A stretch of DNA of 64,000 bases from Bacteroidales bacterium (lineage in GTDB: Bacteria; Bacteroidota; Bacteroidia; Bacteroidales; GCA-2748055): positions 41,252-105,251 of the forward strand of contig JARGFM010000010.1 of assembly GCA_029210725.1 (NCBI GenBank), given 5' to 3'. Position 1 is the stretch's first letter. Every line of letters starts with the position of its first letter. Shown here in pieces: positions 1 to 9,458 of the stretch. Under the pieces are notes generated by a model, which was not told where the DNA came from, made no database searches, and saw nothing but the letters and a program-made list of their open reading frames with translations. The position numbers and the translations under genes are program-made.

Positions 1-332
1 TTTTTGTTATACCCGCTCGTCGCTTAAAATCTTTACTGCGTAAACATTTGTAGGCTATCTCACGGGTATAACTTTCATAGAGGTGCTATTGTACGGTCTC
101 TTTTTTAGGCGGGTCCGCCAGGGTTTTATTCTTGTAAGGAGCCTGTCTTTATAATTTGTTCAGGGCAATCAGAAAAACCTTTCCTGGCGAAAAGGAACCC
201 TCTCATGTTGGCTGATGAGAAAGATACACGTAGGACACATACTTTTACTTGTTGATATTTCCTTAAAAAGGCAGTTTGTTTTTTGTATAATTTCATTTCC
301 TGGACATAGACACCCCCTAAGGGACCAAATAT
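1..332. other. Non-coding left edge
   Basis: No convincing gene is visible in this stretch; the only open frame is a short antisense one with no recognisable domain. It holds a perfect 10-base inverted repeat (gttatacccg at 6-15 and its complement at 63-72) separated by 47 bases, and a short GC palindrome near 109-120. The gene to the left lies outside the window. It probably contains the promoter of the plus-strand gene starting at 333, but no TAnnTTTG element was found there. Confidence 0.4.
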
Positions 333-1316
333 ATGGCAGCTGAATTCCTCTCACCTGTTGGGACATCGTACCAGATTGATCGCCTGATTTCTGAGGCAAA
401 CAATGAAATTGTCTTTTGTGCCCCGGTGTTGAAGCTGCATGAGAGTGTGATTCTGCGATTGCAGCAGGCCGATCAGCGCAATATACGCATTACCCTGCTG
501 TACGGAAAAGAGAGGAACCAGATCAGGGGTCAGCGCTGGTTTAAGGAGTTCAGGAATCTCCGGGTCCTTTACCATGATAAATTGAATACCTTTCTTTTCA
601 GAAATGAAAAGGAGATGATTCTAACCTCCATGGGCCTTCTGGATTTGAGTGGAAGTCAGCATAGCGATATGGGACTGCTGATATCGAAATTAAGGGACAG
701 GAAGGCTTATGAGGATGGTATTTATGAACAGGAGCTGCTTGTTGAATATGCAGAAGAGGTATTCGCAGGGGCCAATTTTCAGAAGCCGGATGATTTTACG
801 CGACCCGATGAAATTATCAGAGATATGCCCTACCTGAACTATTTTGGTATTGAGGAGAGGGTTCTGGAGAATGGCAAAGTGAAAGCTCCCAGCGGGAAGT
901 TATATATTCCCGAAATGGAACTGTATAACGACGGGACCATCAAGATCCAGGGATTCAAAAAAACACGGCAAAGGCACGGGGAATGGATTTTTTATAGCTA
1001 CGAAGGTTTTGTCAGAGAGGTAGTGATCTATGAAAACGGAACTTACGTGGATAAGATCTACTGTGATTATGAAAATCCCGCAAAACCCATATCCAAATAC
1101 TATTTCCTGTTCGGTATCGGGAACTCCGTTAAAAAGCTCTATGGGAAAAATATAAGTGAGCTTTATTTTGACAGCCAAATTGAGATGTATGCGGGACCGG
1201 ATAAAACCAAGCTCCTTTACCACACGGAGCGCTTTCTGAAAAAGCGTTCCATCTTTGATCAGCCGGTGACCTTCCAGGACATGGTTGATCAGGTATATGC
1301 CGCCCTCTACGAATAA
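333..1316 (+). CDS. PLD-like protein with MORN-like tail
   Basis: A 327-residue soluble protein with no signal peptide. The first half resembles a phospholipase D-like fold: an opening segment on surface or substrate clusters, then HDK at residues 81-83 and TSMGLLDLS at 98-106, which match the H-x-K and following Ser/Thr-x-N-like parts of an HKD motif. The aspartate expected four residues after the lysine is absent and only one half-site is seen, so catalysis is doubtful. Residues about 190-240 (DGTIKIQG, HGEWIFY, YENG) look like a MORN/YwqK-type repeat. The ATG at 333 has no clear ribosome site, which is usual in Bacteroidota. The gene stands alone and converges on the ExbD operon. Function unknown; a nucleic-acid or lipid-binding role is only a guess. 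Confidence 0.7.
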   Translation: MAAEFLSPVGTSYQIDRLISEANNEIVFCAPVLKLHESVILRLQQADQRNIRITLLYGKERNQIRGQRWFKEFRNLRVLYHDKLNTFLFRNEKEMILTSMGLLDLSGSQHSDMGLLISKLRDRKAYEDGIYEQELLVEYAEEVFAGANFQKPDDFTRPDEIIRDMPYLNYFGIEERVLENGKVKAPSGKLYIPEMELYNDGTIKIQGFKKTRQRHGEWIFYSYEGFVREVVIYENGTYVDKIYCDYENPAKPISKYYFLFGIGNSVKKLYGKNISELYFDSQIEMYAGPDKTKLLYHTERFLKKRSIFDQPVTFQDMVDQVYAALYE

Positions 1317-1380
1317 GCACTCTATGACCACTGGGCTTTCCAGGGAATTTCAGCTGCGAGATCATATATGGCTCCGGGAA

Positions 1381-1420
1381 TAAAGAAAAAAAAGAGGGCA
1401 ACCCATCCGGGAGCCCTCTG
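1381..1420 (-). terminator. Rho-independent terminator of ExbB/ExbD operon
   Basis: A 7-bp stem (agagggc at 1393-1399 pairing with gccctct at 1413-1419) is followed on the minus strand by a run of eight T. It lies about 20 bases after the stop of the last ExbD gene. On the plus strand no T-run follows, so it works for the minus-strand operon. Confidence 0.8.
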
Positions 1421-1440
1421 TATGATTGGATCTTCTCCTG

Positions 1441-1941
1441 TTACCGTTGTCTTCCCTGCTCCCGGTATTCTTTACGGGCAGAGTAGTTAATGATCAGCGC
1501 TTTGGCACGCCTGAGTGCCTTCTTCACATCATCCACTTTTCCCATAGAGATGTTCTCATCGATTCGCAGGGACATGGTCATTCTGTTCTTATCCGATTCG
1601 GGAAGCTTTTCCCTCTCAAAAAGTACAAAGTCCTGGATCGACTCAAAGGGGATGCCCTCTTCATTTACCAGCTTGTCGTTCAGCTGAATCAGGGGCTCAG
1701 TTCCATACAACCTGGCCACGTGAGCCACGGGGCGTCCGATGTATATGTAACTAACAAGGGATTTCTTCTCCAGTTTCTTCACCTCTGTTGCCTCAGGCAC
1801 TTTTACCCTGACCTGCACCTCTGTTTCCCTCATTGTTGTCGCCACCATGAAAAAGAACAAAAGCATGAAAACAATGTCAGGCAGGGATGAGGTATTGATC
1901 GTCTGAAGACCCTTACCCTTTTTTCTTCTAAATTTAGACAT
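1441..1941 (-). CDS. ExbD/TolR-family proton-channel subunit (second copy)
   Basis: A 166-residue ExbD/TolR protein: a basic cytoplasmic N-terminus (KFRRKKGKG), one membrane helix at about residues 21-37 and a periplasmic domain. Asp22 at the start of the helix corresponds to the conserved proton-relay aspartate of the family. With ExbB it should form an inner-membrane motor that passes proton-motive force to an outer-membrane partner (TonB or Tol type). It is the last gene of a four-gene operon; its ATG overlaps the stop of the first ExbD by one base, pointing to translational coupling. No TonB gene is seen nearby. Confidence 0.88.
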   Translation of the reverse strand: MSKFRRKKGKGLQTINTSSLPDIVFMLLFFFMVATTMRETEVQVRVKVPEATEVKKLEKKSLVSYIYIGRPVAHVARLYGTEPLIQLNDKLVNEEGIPFESIQDFVLFEREKLPESDKNRMTMSLRIDENISMGKVDDVKKALRRAKALIINYSARKEYREQGRQR

Positions 1942-2570
1942 TAGTTACGTCCTCCTATGTTTTTGGGTTCCGACTCGGAAATGTTCATCTTATAGATATT
2001 CCTGATTCCTTCCTGGATCTCTTCTTCAATAGGATTGGCTGGATTTAAATCATCATATGCCTTATCGAAATAGAGCTTGCAGAAGTCGTCTCTCAAAGTG
2101 TTCACAGCGGCCACCAATTCATTCTGCACCTGGAGATATGCTCCATAGGTCGTAGTACGGTCGTTCTGAAGGGATATTACTCCTTTAGAGACCTTACCCC
2201 TCCACATTCCATCGGGGGGAAGCAGGGATGAACTGCCAGGAGGAAACTGAACCTCAGTATCTTCCATAACCGGCAAATCCGCTTTATTCATCGGATTGGT
2301 AAAGAACTCCATGGTCTTTTCTTTCAGCGCCAGCCTGTCCATCACTTCACCACCCACCATCAGCAGGTCGCTTCGGTTGAGAAGTACCACCAGTACATTT
2401 CTCTTGTTTACTTGTACATCCGTAATCTGGTCTTCCTCGGGTTCAGGAGGCAGCAGCCTGGTGATCCCGGTATCAATGTCCATGGTGGTGGTAACCAGGA
2501 AGAATATTAACAGAAGAAAGGCTATATCTGCCAGTGATCCTCCATTTACTTCCGGTGTTGATCTTGCCAT
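1941..2570 (-). CDS. ExbD/TolR-family proton-channel subunit (first copy)
   Basis: A 209-residue ExbD/TolR protein with a single membrane helix near residues 12-30 carrying the conserved Asp15 (SLADIAFLLLIFF). The periplasmic part is longer than in its neighbour and has a Pro/Glu-rich stretch (LLPPEPEEDQ) just after the helix. Paired, non-identical ExbD proteins behind one ExbB are a common Bacteroidota arrangement. They probably form a heteromeric channel with the ExbB upstream. The gene lies 24 bases after the unknown membrane protein gene and overlaps the next ExbD. Confidence 0.88.
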   Translation of the reverse strand: MARSTPEVNGGSLADIAFLLLIFFLVTTTMDIDTGITRLLPPEPEEDQITDVQVNKRNVLVVLLNRSDLLMVGGEVMDRLALKEKTMEFFTNPMNKADLPVMEDTEVQFPPGSSSLLPPDGMWRGKVSKGVISLQNDRTTTYGAYLQVQNELVAAVNTLRDDFCKLYFDKAYDDLNPANPIEEEIQEGIRNIYKMNISESEPKNIGGRN

Positions 2571-2594
2571 CGGTTTTTGTTTTTCTAGTGATTC

Positions 2595-3254
2595 TTATTT
2601 GAATGCCCTTGAAATAATGGCATAGAGAATTGACCCCAGGGCCAATCCAAATAGCATATATGTTACAAAAAGCACGGTATCGATCATTTTAAGGGTCCCG
2701 GGATCGCTGTTATCCGTTCCTGTGTAACCAATGATCTCAATGGGCGTGCCTTTTGCCAGCACATAGGAAATCACAATCAGCACTGCCGCTCCGGCCAGTA
2801 TGGCCAACAGCCTGATCAATGCTTTCGGATTGGAAATGACTGCGACAAGAGGGAATACGATAGCAGCCAACGCTGTTAAGATAATCAGGATATAGGCCCA
2901 TACCAGTGCGATATCGGTACGGAACCAAACCAGGTATTCCCATCCGGAGAGAACCTCACCCAGATCTGGAGGGGGAGTATTAAGTGCCTCAGCAGCTGCA
3001 ATTTCAGCTTCCTCCTCGGCTCTCTCTACTGCTGCAAGGTTTTCTGCAATAGCGACAGAATCCGTCAGGCTTGTATCTATTTCAGGAATTGCAGCCATAG
3101 GAGTCAGGTCCATGGGAGTCAGTGTTTCTTCCACCTTCAGCTCAAGCGCATCATAATTAAGCGTCTTGGGACCAATGTAGAAGAACAGAACCACCACCAG
3201 GGAGATTCCTGCAACCACAAAAAGTGTGATTCTTGTTAATTTTGAAAAAGCCAT
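2595..3254 (-). CDS. Four-helix membrane protein inside ExbB/ExbD operon
   Basis: A 219-residue protein with membrane segments at about residues 9-27, 114-140, 147-167 and 192-214. Between the first two is a roughly 85-residue loop that is acidic and Ala/Glu-rich (residues 70-92, probably helical or coiled) and ends in a PPP motif. It matches no family I can name. Its place between ExbB (6 bases away) and two ExbD genes suggests an accessory subunit of that proton-driven complex; this is inference from position only. ATG start. Confidence 0.75.
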   Translation of the reverse strand: MAFSKLTRITLFVVAGISLVVVLFFYIGPKTLNYDALELKVEETLTPMDLTPMAAIPEIDTSLTDSVAIAENLAAVERAEEEAEIAAAEALNTPPPDLGEVLSGWEYLVWFRTDIALVWAYILIILTALAAIVFPLVAVISNPKALIRLLAILAGAAVLIVISYVLAKGTPIEIIGYTGTDNSDPGTLKMIDTVLFVTYMLFGLALGSILYAIISRAFK

Positions 3255-3260
3255 AGCTTC

Positions 3261-4079
3261 TTATTTTTTAAGATTATGTTTTACCAGCATGTCCACGAGA
3301 GAGATAGAAGCATCTTCCATCTTATTGACGATTCCGTCAATCTGAGACACCAGGTAATTGTAGAAAATCTGGAGGATGATGGCCACCATCAGACCCGTTA
3401 CGGTTGTAATAAGGGCGATCTTGATACCACCGGCAACAACTGTCGGAGAAATATCTCCCTGCTCCTGTATTTTATCAAATGCATCGATCATACCAATTAC
3501 CGTACCCATGAAACCAAGCATAGGAGCGATGGCGATAAACAGAGAGATCCAGGAGAGGTTTTTCTCAAGGAGCCCCATTTGAACACTGCCATAAGATACA
3601 ACTGATTTTTCAACCACATCGATTCCCTGTTCAGCGCGGTCCAGACCCTGATAGAAAATACTCGCTACAGGTCCGCGGGTTTCGCGGCACACCTCTTTGG
3701 CAGCTTCAATTCCGCCATTATTCAGTGCTTCTTCCACAGCGTCAAGGAGTTTATCGGTATTGGTGGTTGCCAGGTTCAGGTAGATGACCCTTTCAAAAGC
3801 CAGGGCCAAACCAAAGATCAAAGTCAGCAGGACAGCGCCCATAAAGCCGGCACCACCTTCGATAAATTTGGTCTTCAGGGTGGTGTGCAGTACTGCAATT
3901 CCACCTTTTTCTTCGGCAGCTGTTGTTTCAACAGCAGCCACTGGCTCAGTTACAACCTCTTCAGCAAGCTGTGTGGTCTCTTCAGCGTCAGGAGTTTCGG
4001 TAGTTTCGTCCTGCGCAAAGATCGATGCTCCCATAAAAAGCATCCCGAATACGGCTATCAATGCAAATAATTTTTTCAT
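3261..4079 (-). CDS. exbB: ExbB/TolQ/MotA-family proton channel
   Basis: A 272-residue protein. Residues 1-22 look like a cleavable signal peptide (MKKLFALIAV...SIFAQ), followed by a Thr/Glu-rich stretch to about 58, then membrane helices near 78-97, 158-180 and 208-232. The MotA/TolQ/ExbB domain covers the C-terminal half (MGTVIGMIDAF, TTVTGLMVAI). The open frame runs 76 codons further upstream, but that part reads through tRNA-Ser, so the ATG at 4079 is chosen. The N-terminal signal and spacer are extra compared with short proteobacterial ExbB but are usual in Bacteroidota. It is the first gene of the ExbB-X-ExbD-ExbD operon. Confidence 0.88.
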   Translation of the reverse strand: MKKLFALIAVFGMLFMGASIFAQDETTETPDAEETTQLAEEVVTEPVAAVETTAAEEKGGIAVLHTTLKTKFIEGGAGFMGAVLLTLIFGLALAFERVIYLNLATTNTDKLLDAVEEALNNGGIEAAKEVCRETRGPVASIFYQGLDRAEQGIDVVEKSVVSYGSVQMGLLEKNLSWISLFIAIAPMLGFMGTVIGMIDAFDKIQEQGDISPTVVAGGIKIALITTVTGLMVAIILQIFYNYLVSQIDGIVNKMEDASISLVDMLVKHNLKK

Positions 4080-4156
4080 GGTGTTGTTTGTTTGTTTTAC
4101 TTTATTATTTAACGTGAATAATTCTCTAATATACTTCAGACTTATACAATTTAGCA

Positions 4157-4164
4157 CAAATATA
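4157..4164 (-). promoter_or_regulatory. Candidate -7 element for exbB operon
   Basis: TATATTTG on the minus strand fits the Bacteroidota consensus TAnnTTTG and lies about 78 bases before the exbB ATG, just after the tRNA-Ser gene. No clear TTTG -33 element is seen at the expected distance. Read-through from the tRNA promoter is an alternative source of transcripts. Confidence 0.45.
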
Positions 4165-4186
4165 AGACATGTAAAAGAACTTTTTG

Positions 4187-4274
4187 CGGAGAGAGAGGGA
4201 TTCGAACCCTCGGTACCCTTTAGGGGTACACACGCTTTCCAGGCGTGCCAGTTCAACCACTCCTGCACCTCTCC
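4187..4274 (-). tRNA. tRNA-Ser (anticodon GGA)
   Basis: An 88-base class II tRNA. The acceptor stem pairs GGAGAGG with TCTCTCC (one G-T pair) and has a G discriminator. The anticodon stem CACGC/GCGTG holds the loop CTGGAAA (anticodon GGA, reading TCC). There is a long variable arm (GTACCCC...GGGTAC) and a T-arm GAGGG-TTCGAAT-CCCTC. CCA is not encoded. Confidence 0.97.
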
Positions 4275-4415
4275 GATATACCAGTAAAGACTAACTGGGT
4301 CGCTCAAACCCGCTTATCTTCAGAATTTTGTAAGAACTACTCCCGTTACCCAACACTGTCTTTCCCTCGGAAGAAATTTGCGGCGAAAAATACAAAAAAA
4401 TATTAAAACAAGCAC

Positions 4416-5453
4416 TCAAGGCAGTGTGATTTCTCCTTTAAGCGATTTATTTAAAAGCATTTTAACCTCATCCATCTTCAGACCCTGAGCCAGCAGTACC
4501 ATCATTTTGGCTGTGGCAGCTTCTGTCGTAATATCATAACCACTTATTACTCCGGTGTTTAAAAGGTGTCTGCTGGTTTCGTATCTTCCCATCTCCACAC
4601 TACCCCGACGGCACTGGGTAACATCTAAAATGACAATACCTTTATCAACCGCCGATTTTATTCTTTCGAGGAACCAGGATTCTGTGGGCGCATTACCTGC
4701 CCCGTAGGTTTCCAGGATCAAGCCTTTCATTTCCTGATAACTCAGAACTGAATCCATGTACTGCGGGGTGATACCCGGAAACAGTTTCAGGATGGCGATA
4801 TGATTGTTCAATTGCTTATGAACGATAAACTCCTTGATTTCAAGCGGGTAACGGATGGCTTCCCGGTTGTATACAATGTGCACTCCTGCATCGGCGAGAT
4901 AGGGATAGTTGGCCGATTGAAAAGCATTAAACTGCTCGGCGCTCACTTTGGTGGTTCTGTTCCCGCGAAGCAGCTTGCTCTCGAAATAGATGCATACTTC
5001 CGGAACCACCGGCCGGCCGGACTCTTTTGCCGCTGCAATTACAATGGAGGTGATCAGGTTCTCTTTTCCGTCAGTTCTGAGGGCTCCGATGGGTAACTGG
5101 GAACCTGTGAAGATGACCGGTTTGGCCAGGTCGTCCAGCATAAAACTGAGTGCGGAGGCCGAATAGGCCATGGTATCGGTTCCATGCAATATGATAAATC
5201 CGTCAAACTCCGTATAGTTCTTTTCAATGATTTCTGCAATCCGTATCCAGACGGCCGGATTGATCTCTGAGGAATCTATGGGCGGATCAAAACTATATGA
5301 TTCGATCCGGTAGCCCAGGGTTTTGATTTCGGGAATCTGTTTCAGGATCTTATTCAGGTCAAAGGGCTTTAAGGAGCCATTGGCCGGGTCATTGATCATT
5401 CCGATGGTGCCACCGGTGTAGATGATTAGAATCGAGGCTCTTTCAGCGTTCAT
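4416..5453 (-). CDS. ansA: Type I L-asparaginase
   Basis: A 345-residue enzyme hydrolysing L-asparagine to aspartate and ammonia. It has both threonine motifs of the family: TGGTIG (Thr16) near the N-terminus and HGTDTM at residues 90-95 (Thr92-Asp93), plus the downstream RGNRTTK stretch with the catalytic-type lysine. There is no signal peptide, so it is cytoplasmic; length and termini fit the AnsA (type I) branch rather than the periplasmic type II. Its ATG lies inside the 3' end of tatD (11-base overlap), so the two are co-translated. Confidence 0.92.
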   Translation of the reverse strand: MNAERASILIIYTGGTIGMINDPANGSLKPFDLNKILKQIPEIKTLGYRIESYSFDPPIDSSEINPAVWIRIAEIIEKNYTEFDGFIILHGTDTMAYSASALSFMLDDLAKPVIFTGSQLPIGALRTDGKENLITSIVIAAAKESGRPVVPEVCIYFESKLLRGNRTTKVSAEQFNAFQSANYPYLADAGVHIVYNREAIRYPLEIKEFIVHKQLNNHIAILKLFPGITPQYMDSVLSYQEMKGLILETYGAGNAPTESWFLERIKSAVDKGIVILDVTQCRRGSVEMGRYETSRHLLNTGVISGYDITTEAATAKMMVLLAQGLKMDEVKMLLNKSLKGEITLP

Positions 5454-6225
5454 GCCGGGGGTTTAGTCGAAACAATTGTTCCGCGTTTGAAGTGGTGATC
5501 CTGGCAAGCTCTTCCAGGGTCAAGTTATAAATTTCTGCCGCTTTTTCAGCAGTTCGTAAGAGGTAACTGCTCTCATTTCTTTTTCCCCTGTAGGGAGCGG
5601 GTGCCAGGAACGGGGAGTCGGTCTCCAGCAGGAGCCTGTCCAGGGGGATTGCCCTGACCACCTGGCCCAGGCTGGAATTTTTAAAGGTGAGGATGCCATT
5701 GATCCCGATCAAAAAGTTGAAGGAAAGAGCCTGTTCCAGTTCATTCATTCCGCCTGTAAAGCTGTGAAACACGCCTCGGAGTCCGGGGCCTCCTTCCCTG
5801 TGGAGGATCCGGAATATCTCCTGAAACGAGTCCCGCGCATGGATCACCAGGGGCAGATCCAGCTCCATGGCCCATTCAATTTGTGCGGCAAAAACCTCCT
5901 CCTGTTCTTTCAGGAAAGTATGATCCCAGTAAAGGTCTATTCCGGTTTCGCCAATGGCAATGATCCCCGGCCTTTGCAGTCCTGTTTTCACCAGTGCCAG
6001 CTCCTCCCGGTAATTCTCTTTAACCGAGGTGGGATGCAGTCCCATCATTGGGAAGCAGTGGCTGGGGTATTTTTCCGCCAGGGCGAACAAGGGGTCTATG
6101 GACCGGCTGTCAATATTGGGCAGCAGCATACGGTTTACCCGTGCATCCAGCGCTCTCTGTATCATCTCCTCCCTGTCGGCATCAAAGGCATCCAGATAGA
6201 GGTGGGTATGTGAGTCGGTAAACAT
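5443..6225 (-). CDS. tatD: TatD-family metal-dependent hydrolase
   Basis: A 260-residue TatD/YcfH-type protein, a metal-dependent DNase or hydrolase with a TIM-barrel fold. Visible metal-site motifs are SHTHLY near the N-terminus, IGETGID (a glutamate ligand), VIHARDS, FHSFTGG and LLETDSPFLAP. An in-frame start exists nine codons upstream at 6252, but the TAnnTTTG element at 6239-6246 lies between the two, so the ATG at 6225 is preferred. It overlaps ansA and probably forms a two-gene operon with it. Confidence 0.9.
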   Translation of the reverse strand: MFTDSHTHLYLDAFDADREEMIQRALDARVNRMLLPNIDSRSIDPLFALAEKYPSHCFPMMGLHPTSVKENYREELALVKTGLQRPGIIAIGETGIDLYWDHTFLKEQEEVFAAQIEWAMELDLPLVIHARDSFQEIFRILHREGGPGLRGVFHSFTGGMNELEQALSFNFLIGINGILTFKNSSLGQVVRAIPLDRLLLETDSPFLAPAPYRGKRNESSYLLRTAEKAAEIYNLTLEELARITTSNAEQLFRLNPRHER

Positions 6226-6238
6226 TTTTTTTCGGCTA

Positions 6239-6246
6239 CAAACATA
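6239..6246 (-). promoter_or_regulatory. -7 element for tatD-ansA
   Basis: TATGTTTG on the minus strand matches TAnnTTTG. It ends 13 bases before the preferred tatD ATG, giving a very short leader, and argues against the upstream in-frame start. Confidence 0.5.
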
Positions 6247-6268
6247 CAACATTGATTGAAACAGCCGG

Positions 6269-6327
6269 AAAAAATCCAGGGTGTATTACTTCGCAGCAGA
6301 TTCACGCCACTTTTAATACACCCTGGA
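6269..6327 (-). terminator. Rho-independent terminator of gdhA
   Basis: A perfect 14-bp inverted repeat (tccagggtgtatta at 6275-6288 and taatacaccctgga at 6314-6327) with a 25-base loop is followed on the minus strand by six T. It lies 40 bases after the gdhA stop and also separates gdhA from tatD. Confidence 0.82.
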
Positions 6328-6366
6328 AAAACTACTCCTTATACGGTATTCCCTTCCGGGAAGGAA

Positions 6367-7716
<1,350 letters not shown>

Positions 7717-7741
7717 TTAAAAGGTTCAGGTGCAGTAAATC

Positions 7742-7761
7742 TAGCCTGAATTATTCATAAA
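7742..7761 (+). repeat. Left terminal inverted repeat of IS1380 element
   Basis: tagcctgaattattcataaa; pairs with 9347-9366 with two mismatches. It sits 97 bases before the transposase start and 34 bases from the gdhA ATG. Confidence 0.85.
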
Positions 7762-7838
7762 TAAAGAGGATTTTGTTACCTGAACTACTGAAAAGTCAGT
7801 AAATTCAGGGTGTATAGAACAAAAACCCCCTTTCTACA

Positions 7839-9120
7839 ATGTTAAAGAATAATTCTGAGATCAGCCCCTTAAATCTCGATCTTTTTCCAGCATCTGGCAA
7901 ACCAGTTGAGCTTTCCTTTACCGGCGACCAGATCAGCAGCGATGGCGGCCTGTTATTGCTCCGGGAGGTTGAAAACCAGTTAGGACTCATTGATCGCATA
8001 AGCAACTGTATTACAGATAGTAAGGATCAACGATATACTGACCATTCCATAAAAGAGATGCTTCTCCAACGTGTATTTCAAATAGCCGCCGGATATGAGG
8101 ACTGCAACGACTGTAATGATCTGCGCGATGATATGATTTTCAAGATGTGTGCAGGACGATTGCCACAAAGTGGTCATGAGCTTGCTTCCCAGCCAACGAT
8201 GAGCCGTCTGGAGAACTCCGAAAGTAATTATCCTGGACTGTGACGATACCAATAATAATACCTATGGTCAGCAGGAATTGAGTCTGTTCAATAATTATTA
8301 CCACGATTACTGCTACATGCCACTGCATATCTCTGAAGGACTGTCGGGAAGTCTGATCGCCACCATCCTCAAACCAGGCAGAAGGAGCAAGCAAAACGAT
8401 GTTGCTTCTCTGTTGAAGAAGATCATTGGCCGCCTCAGGGAGGAGTTGGCCAATACGATGATCATTGTCAGGGGTGATGGTCATTTTGCATCTGCAGATT
8501 TCATGCAGTGGTGCGATGACCAGTACAATACTGGTTATATTACCGGATTGAGCGGGAACAGCAAACTGCATAAACTGGCCGGTGTAACCATCAAGAGTGC
8601 AGAAAGGGAATTTAAGCAATATGGCAAACCTGTAAAACGTTACCATTCCTTTTGGTACCAGGCCGGGAGTTGGGCAAAGCCACAGAAAGTAGTTGTCAAA
8701 GTCGAGGTCTCCGATTTAGGTACCAATATCTGCTACATTGTTACCGATCTGGTTCATTTCAGAGCAAGGGATCTGTATGAAAAAGGGTACTGTGCACGGG
8801 GTGCAATGGAACTGAGGATAAAGGAGCATAAGTTGTATCTCAAATCCGACCGTTCTTCGTGTAATAGTTTTAAAGCAAACCAGTTCAGGCTGTACCTGCA
8901 CTCAATGGCATATGTATTACTGCATACCTTGCAAAAAGAGGTGCTACGTGGAACTGAGTTTGTCAATGCAACTTTCAAGACCATCCAGAATAAGATCATC
9001 AAAACCGCAGCATTGGTCAAAGAGCTGAAAACCAAGATCAAAATTGAGCTCCCAAGATGCTGTCCGACAAAATCCATACAGTCAAACTGCCTGGAGATGT
9101 TCTCCATAATGAGAGTCTAG
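7839..9120 (+). pseudogene. IS1380 transposase, internal deletion and frameshift
   Basis: Two open pieces form one transposase. The first (7839 to about 8222) ends after SRLENS; the second resumes in another frame at about 8224 with VIILDCDDTNNNTYGQQ and runs to the natural C-terminus (EMFSIMRV). IS1380 transposases normally have roughly 30 more residues between these points, so a small deletion removed them and shifted the frame. The DDE residues appear present in the second part (DCDDT; RGDGHFAS; the glutamate of MELRIKEHK). The protein cannot be made as one chain, so the element should be unable to move by itself, though it may still respond to an intact copy elsewhere. Confidence 0.9.
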
Positions 9121-9458
9121 CCTGAGCCATCTCACTGAATCACTGACATATGCATAAGAACGACAGCAGTCGTACAAGAAAACTATGCTCATAAATCACA
9201 GAATCAGCAGATTGTCGCACAAAATTCAGCCAGAGTAAATGAAAACAACCTGTATCATGTAAGATTTTGCCGCCAAACTGTGGTGCAGATACTATGATGA
9301 CCTATCTTAGAGTGAAAATCGCGGTGAAATATCCCAGATTTTGGTGTTTATGAATTAATCAGGCTAAAATTATTTACCACAGTTGGATATGTCCTTTATC
9401 ATGTAGTTTGTATGTCATTAAACAATGTCAGACAACATGTTTACGGCATATGACTTCT
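9121..9458. other. IS tail and flanking non-coding DNA
   Basis: The first 226 bases are the non-coding 3' part of the IS1380 element. A second copy of its end core (tctagcctga) lies at the transposase stop codon near 9115-9125, in the same orientation as the left end. Bases 9347-9366 are the right inverted repeat. Bases 9367-9458 are flanking DNA, presumably the former upstream region of gdhA or the downstream region of dprA; no gene or clear regulatory site is visible. Confidence 0.5.
9347..9366 (-). repeat. Right terminal inverted repeat of IS1380 element
   Basis: tttatgaattaatcaggcta; complement of the left repeat at 7742-7761 with 18 of 20 bases matching. Confidence 0.85.

Larger units (their letters stand above)
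7742..9366 (+). mobile_element. IS1380-family insertion sequence, decayed
   Basis: A 1,625-bp element bounded by terminal inverted repeats of 20 bases with 18 matches (tagcctgaattattcataaa at 7742-7761; complement at 9347-9366). It encodes one transposase that has lost an internal piece. The length, allowing for that loss, fits the 1.6-1.7 kb usual for IS1380. Flanking target duplication is not clear: CTAG on the left and CTAA on the right next to the cctga cores are only near-identical. The element is divergent from gdhA and separates it from its old upstream region. Confidence 0.88.

Noticed and set aside
4080-4307. An N-terminal extension of ExbB by 76 codons
   Set aside because: The extra part is a translation of the tRNA-Ser gene and its leader. 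A signal peptide starts cleanly at the ATG at 4079.
7735-7741. A target-site duplication for the IS1380 element
   Set aside because: The flanks (CTAG and CTAA next to the cctga cores) match in only three of four bases and may be part of the repeats, so no duplication is claimed.
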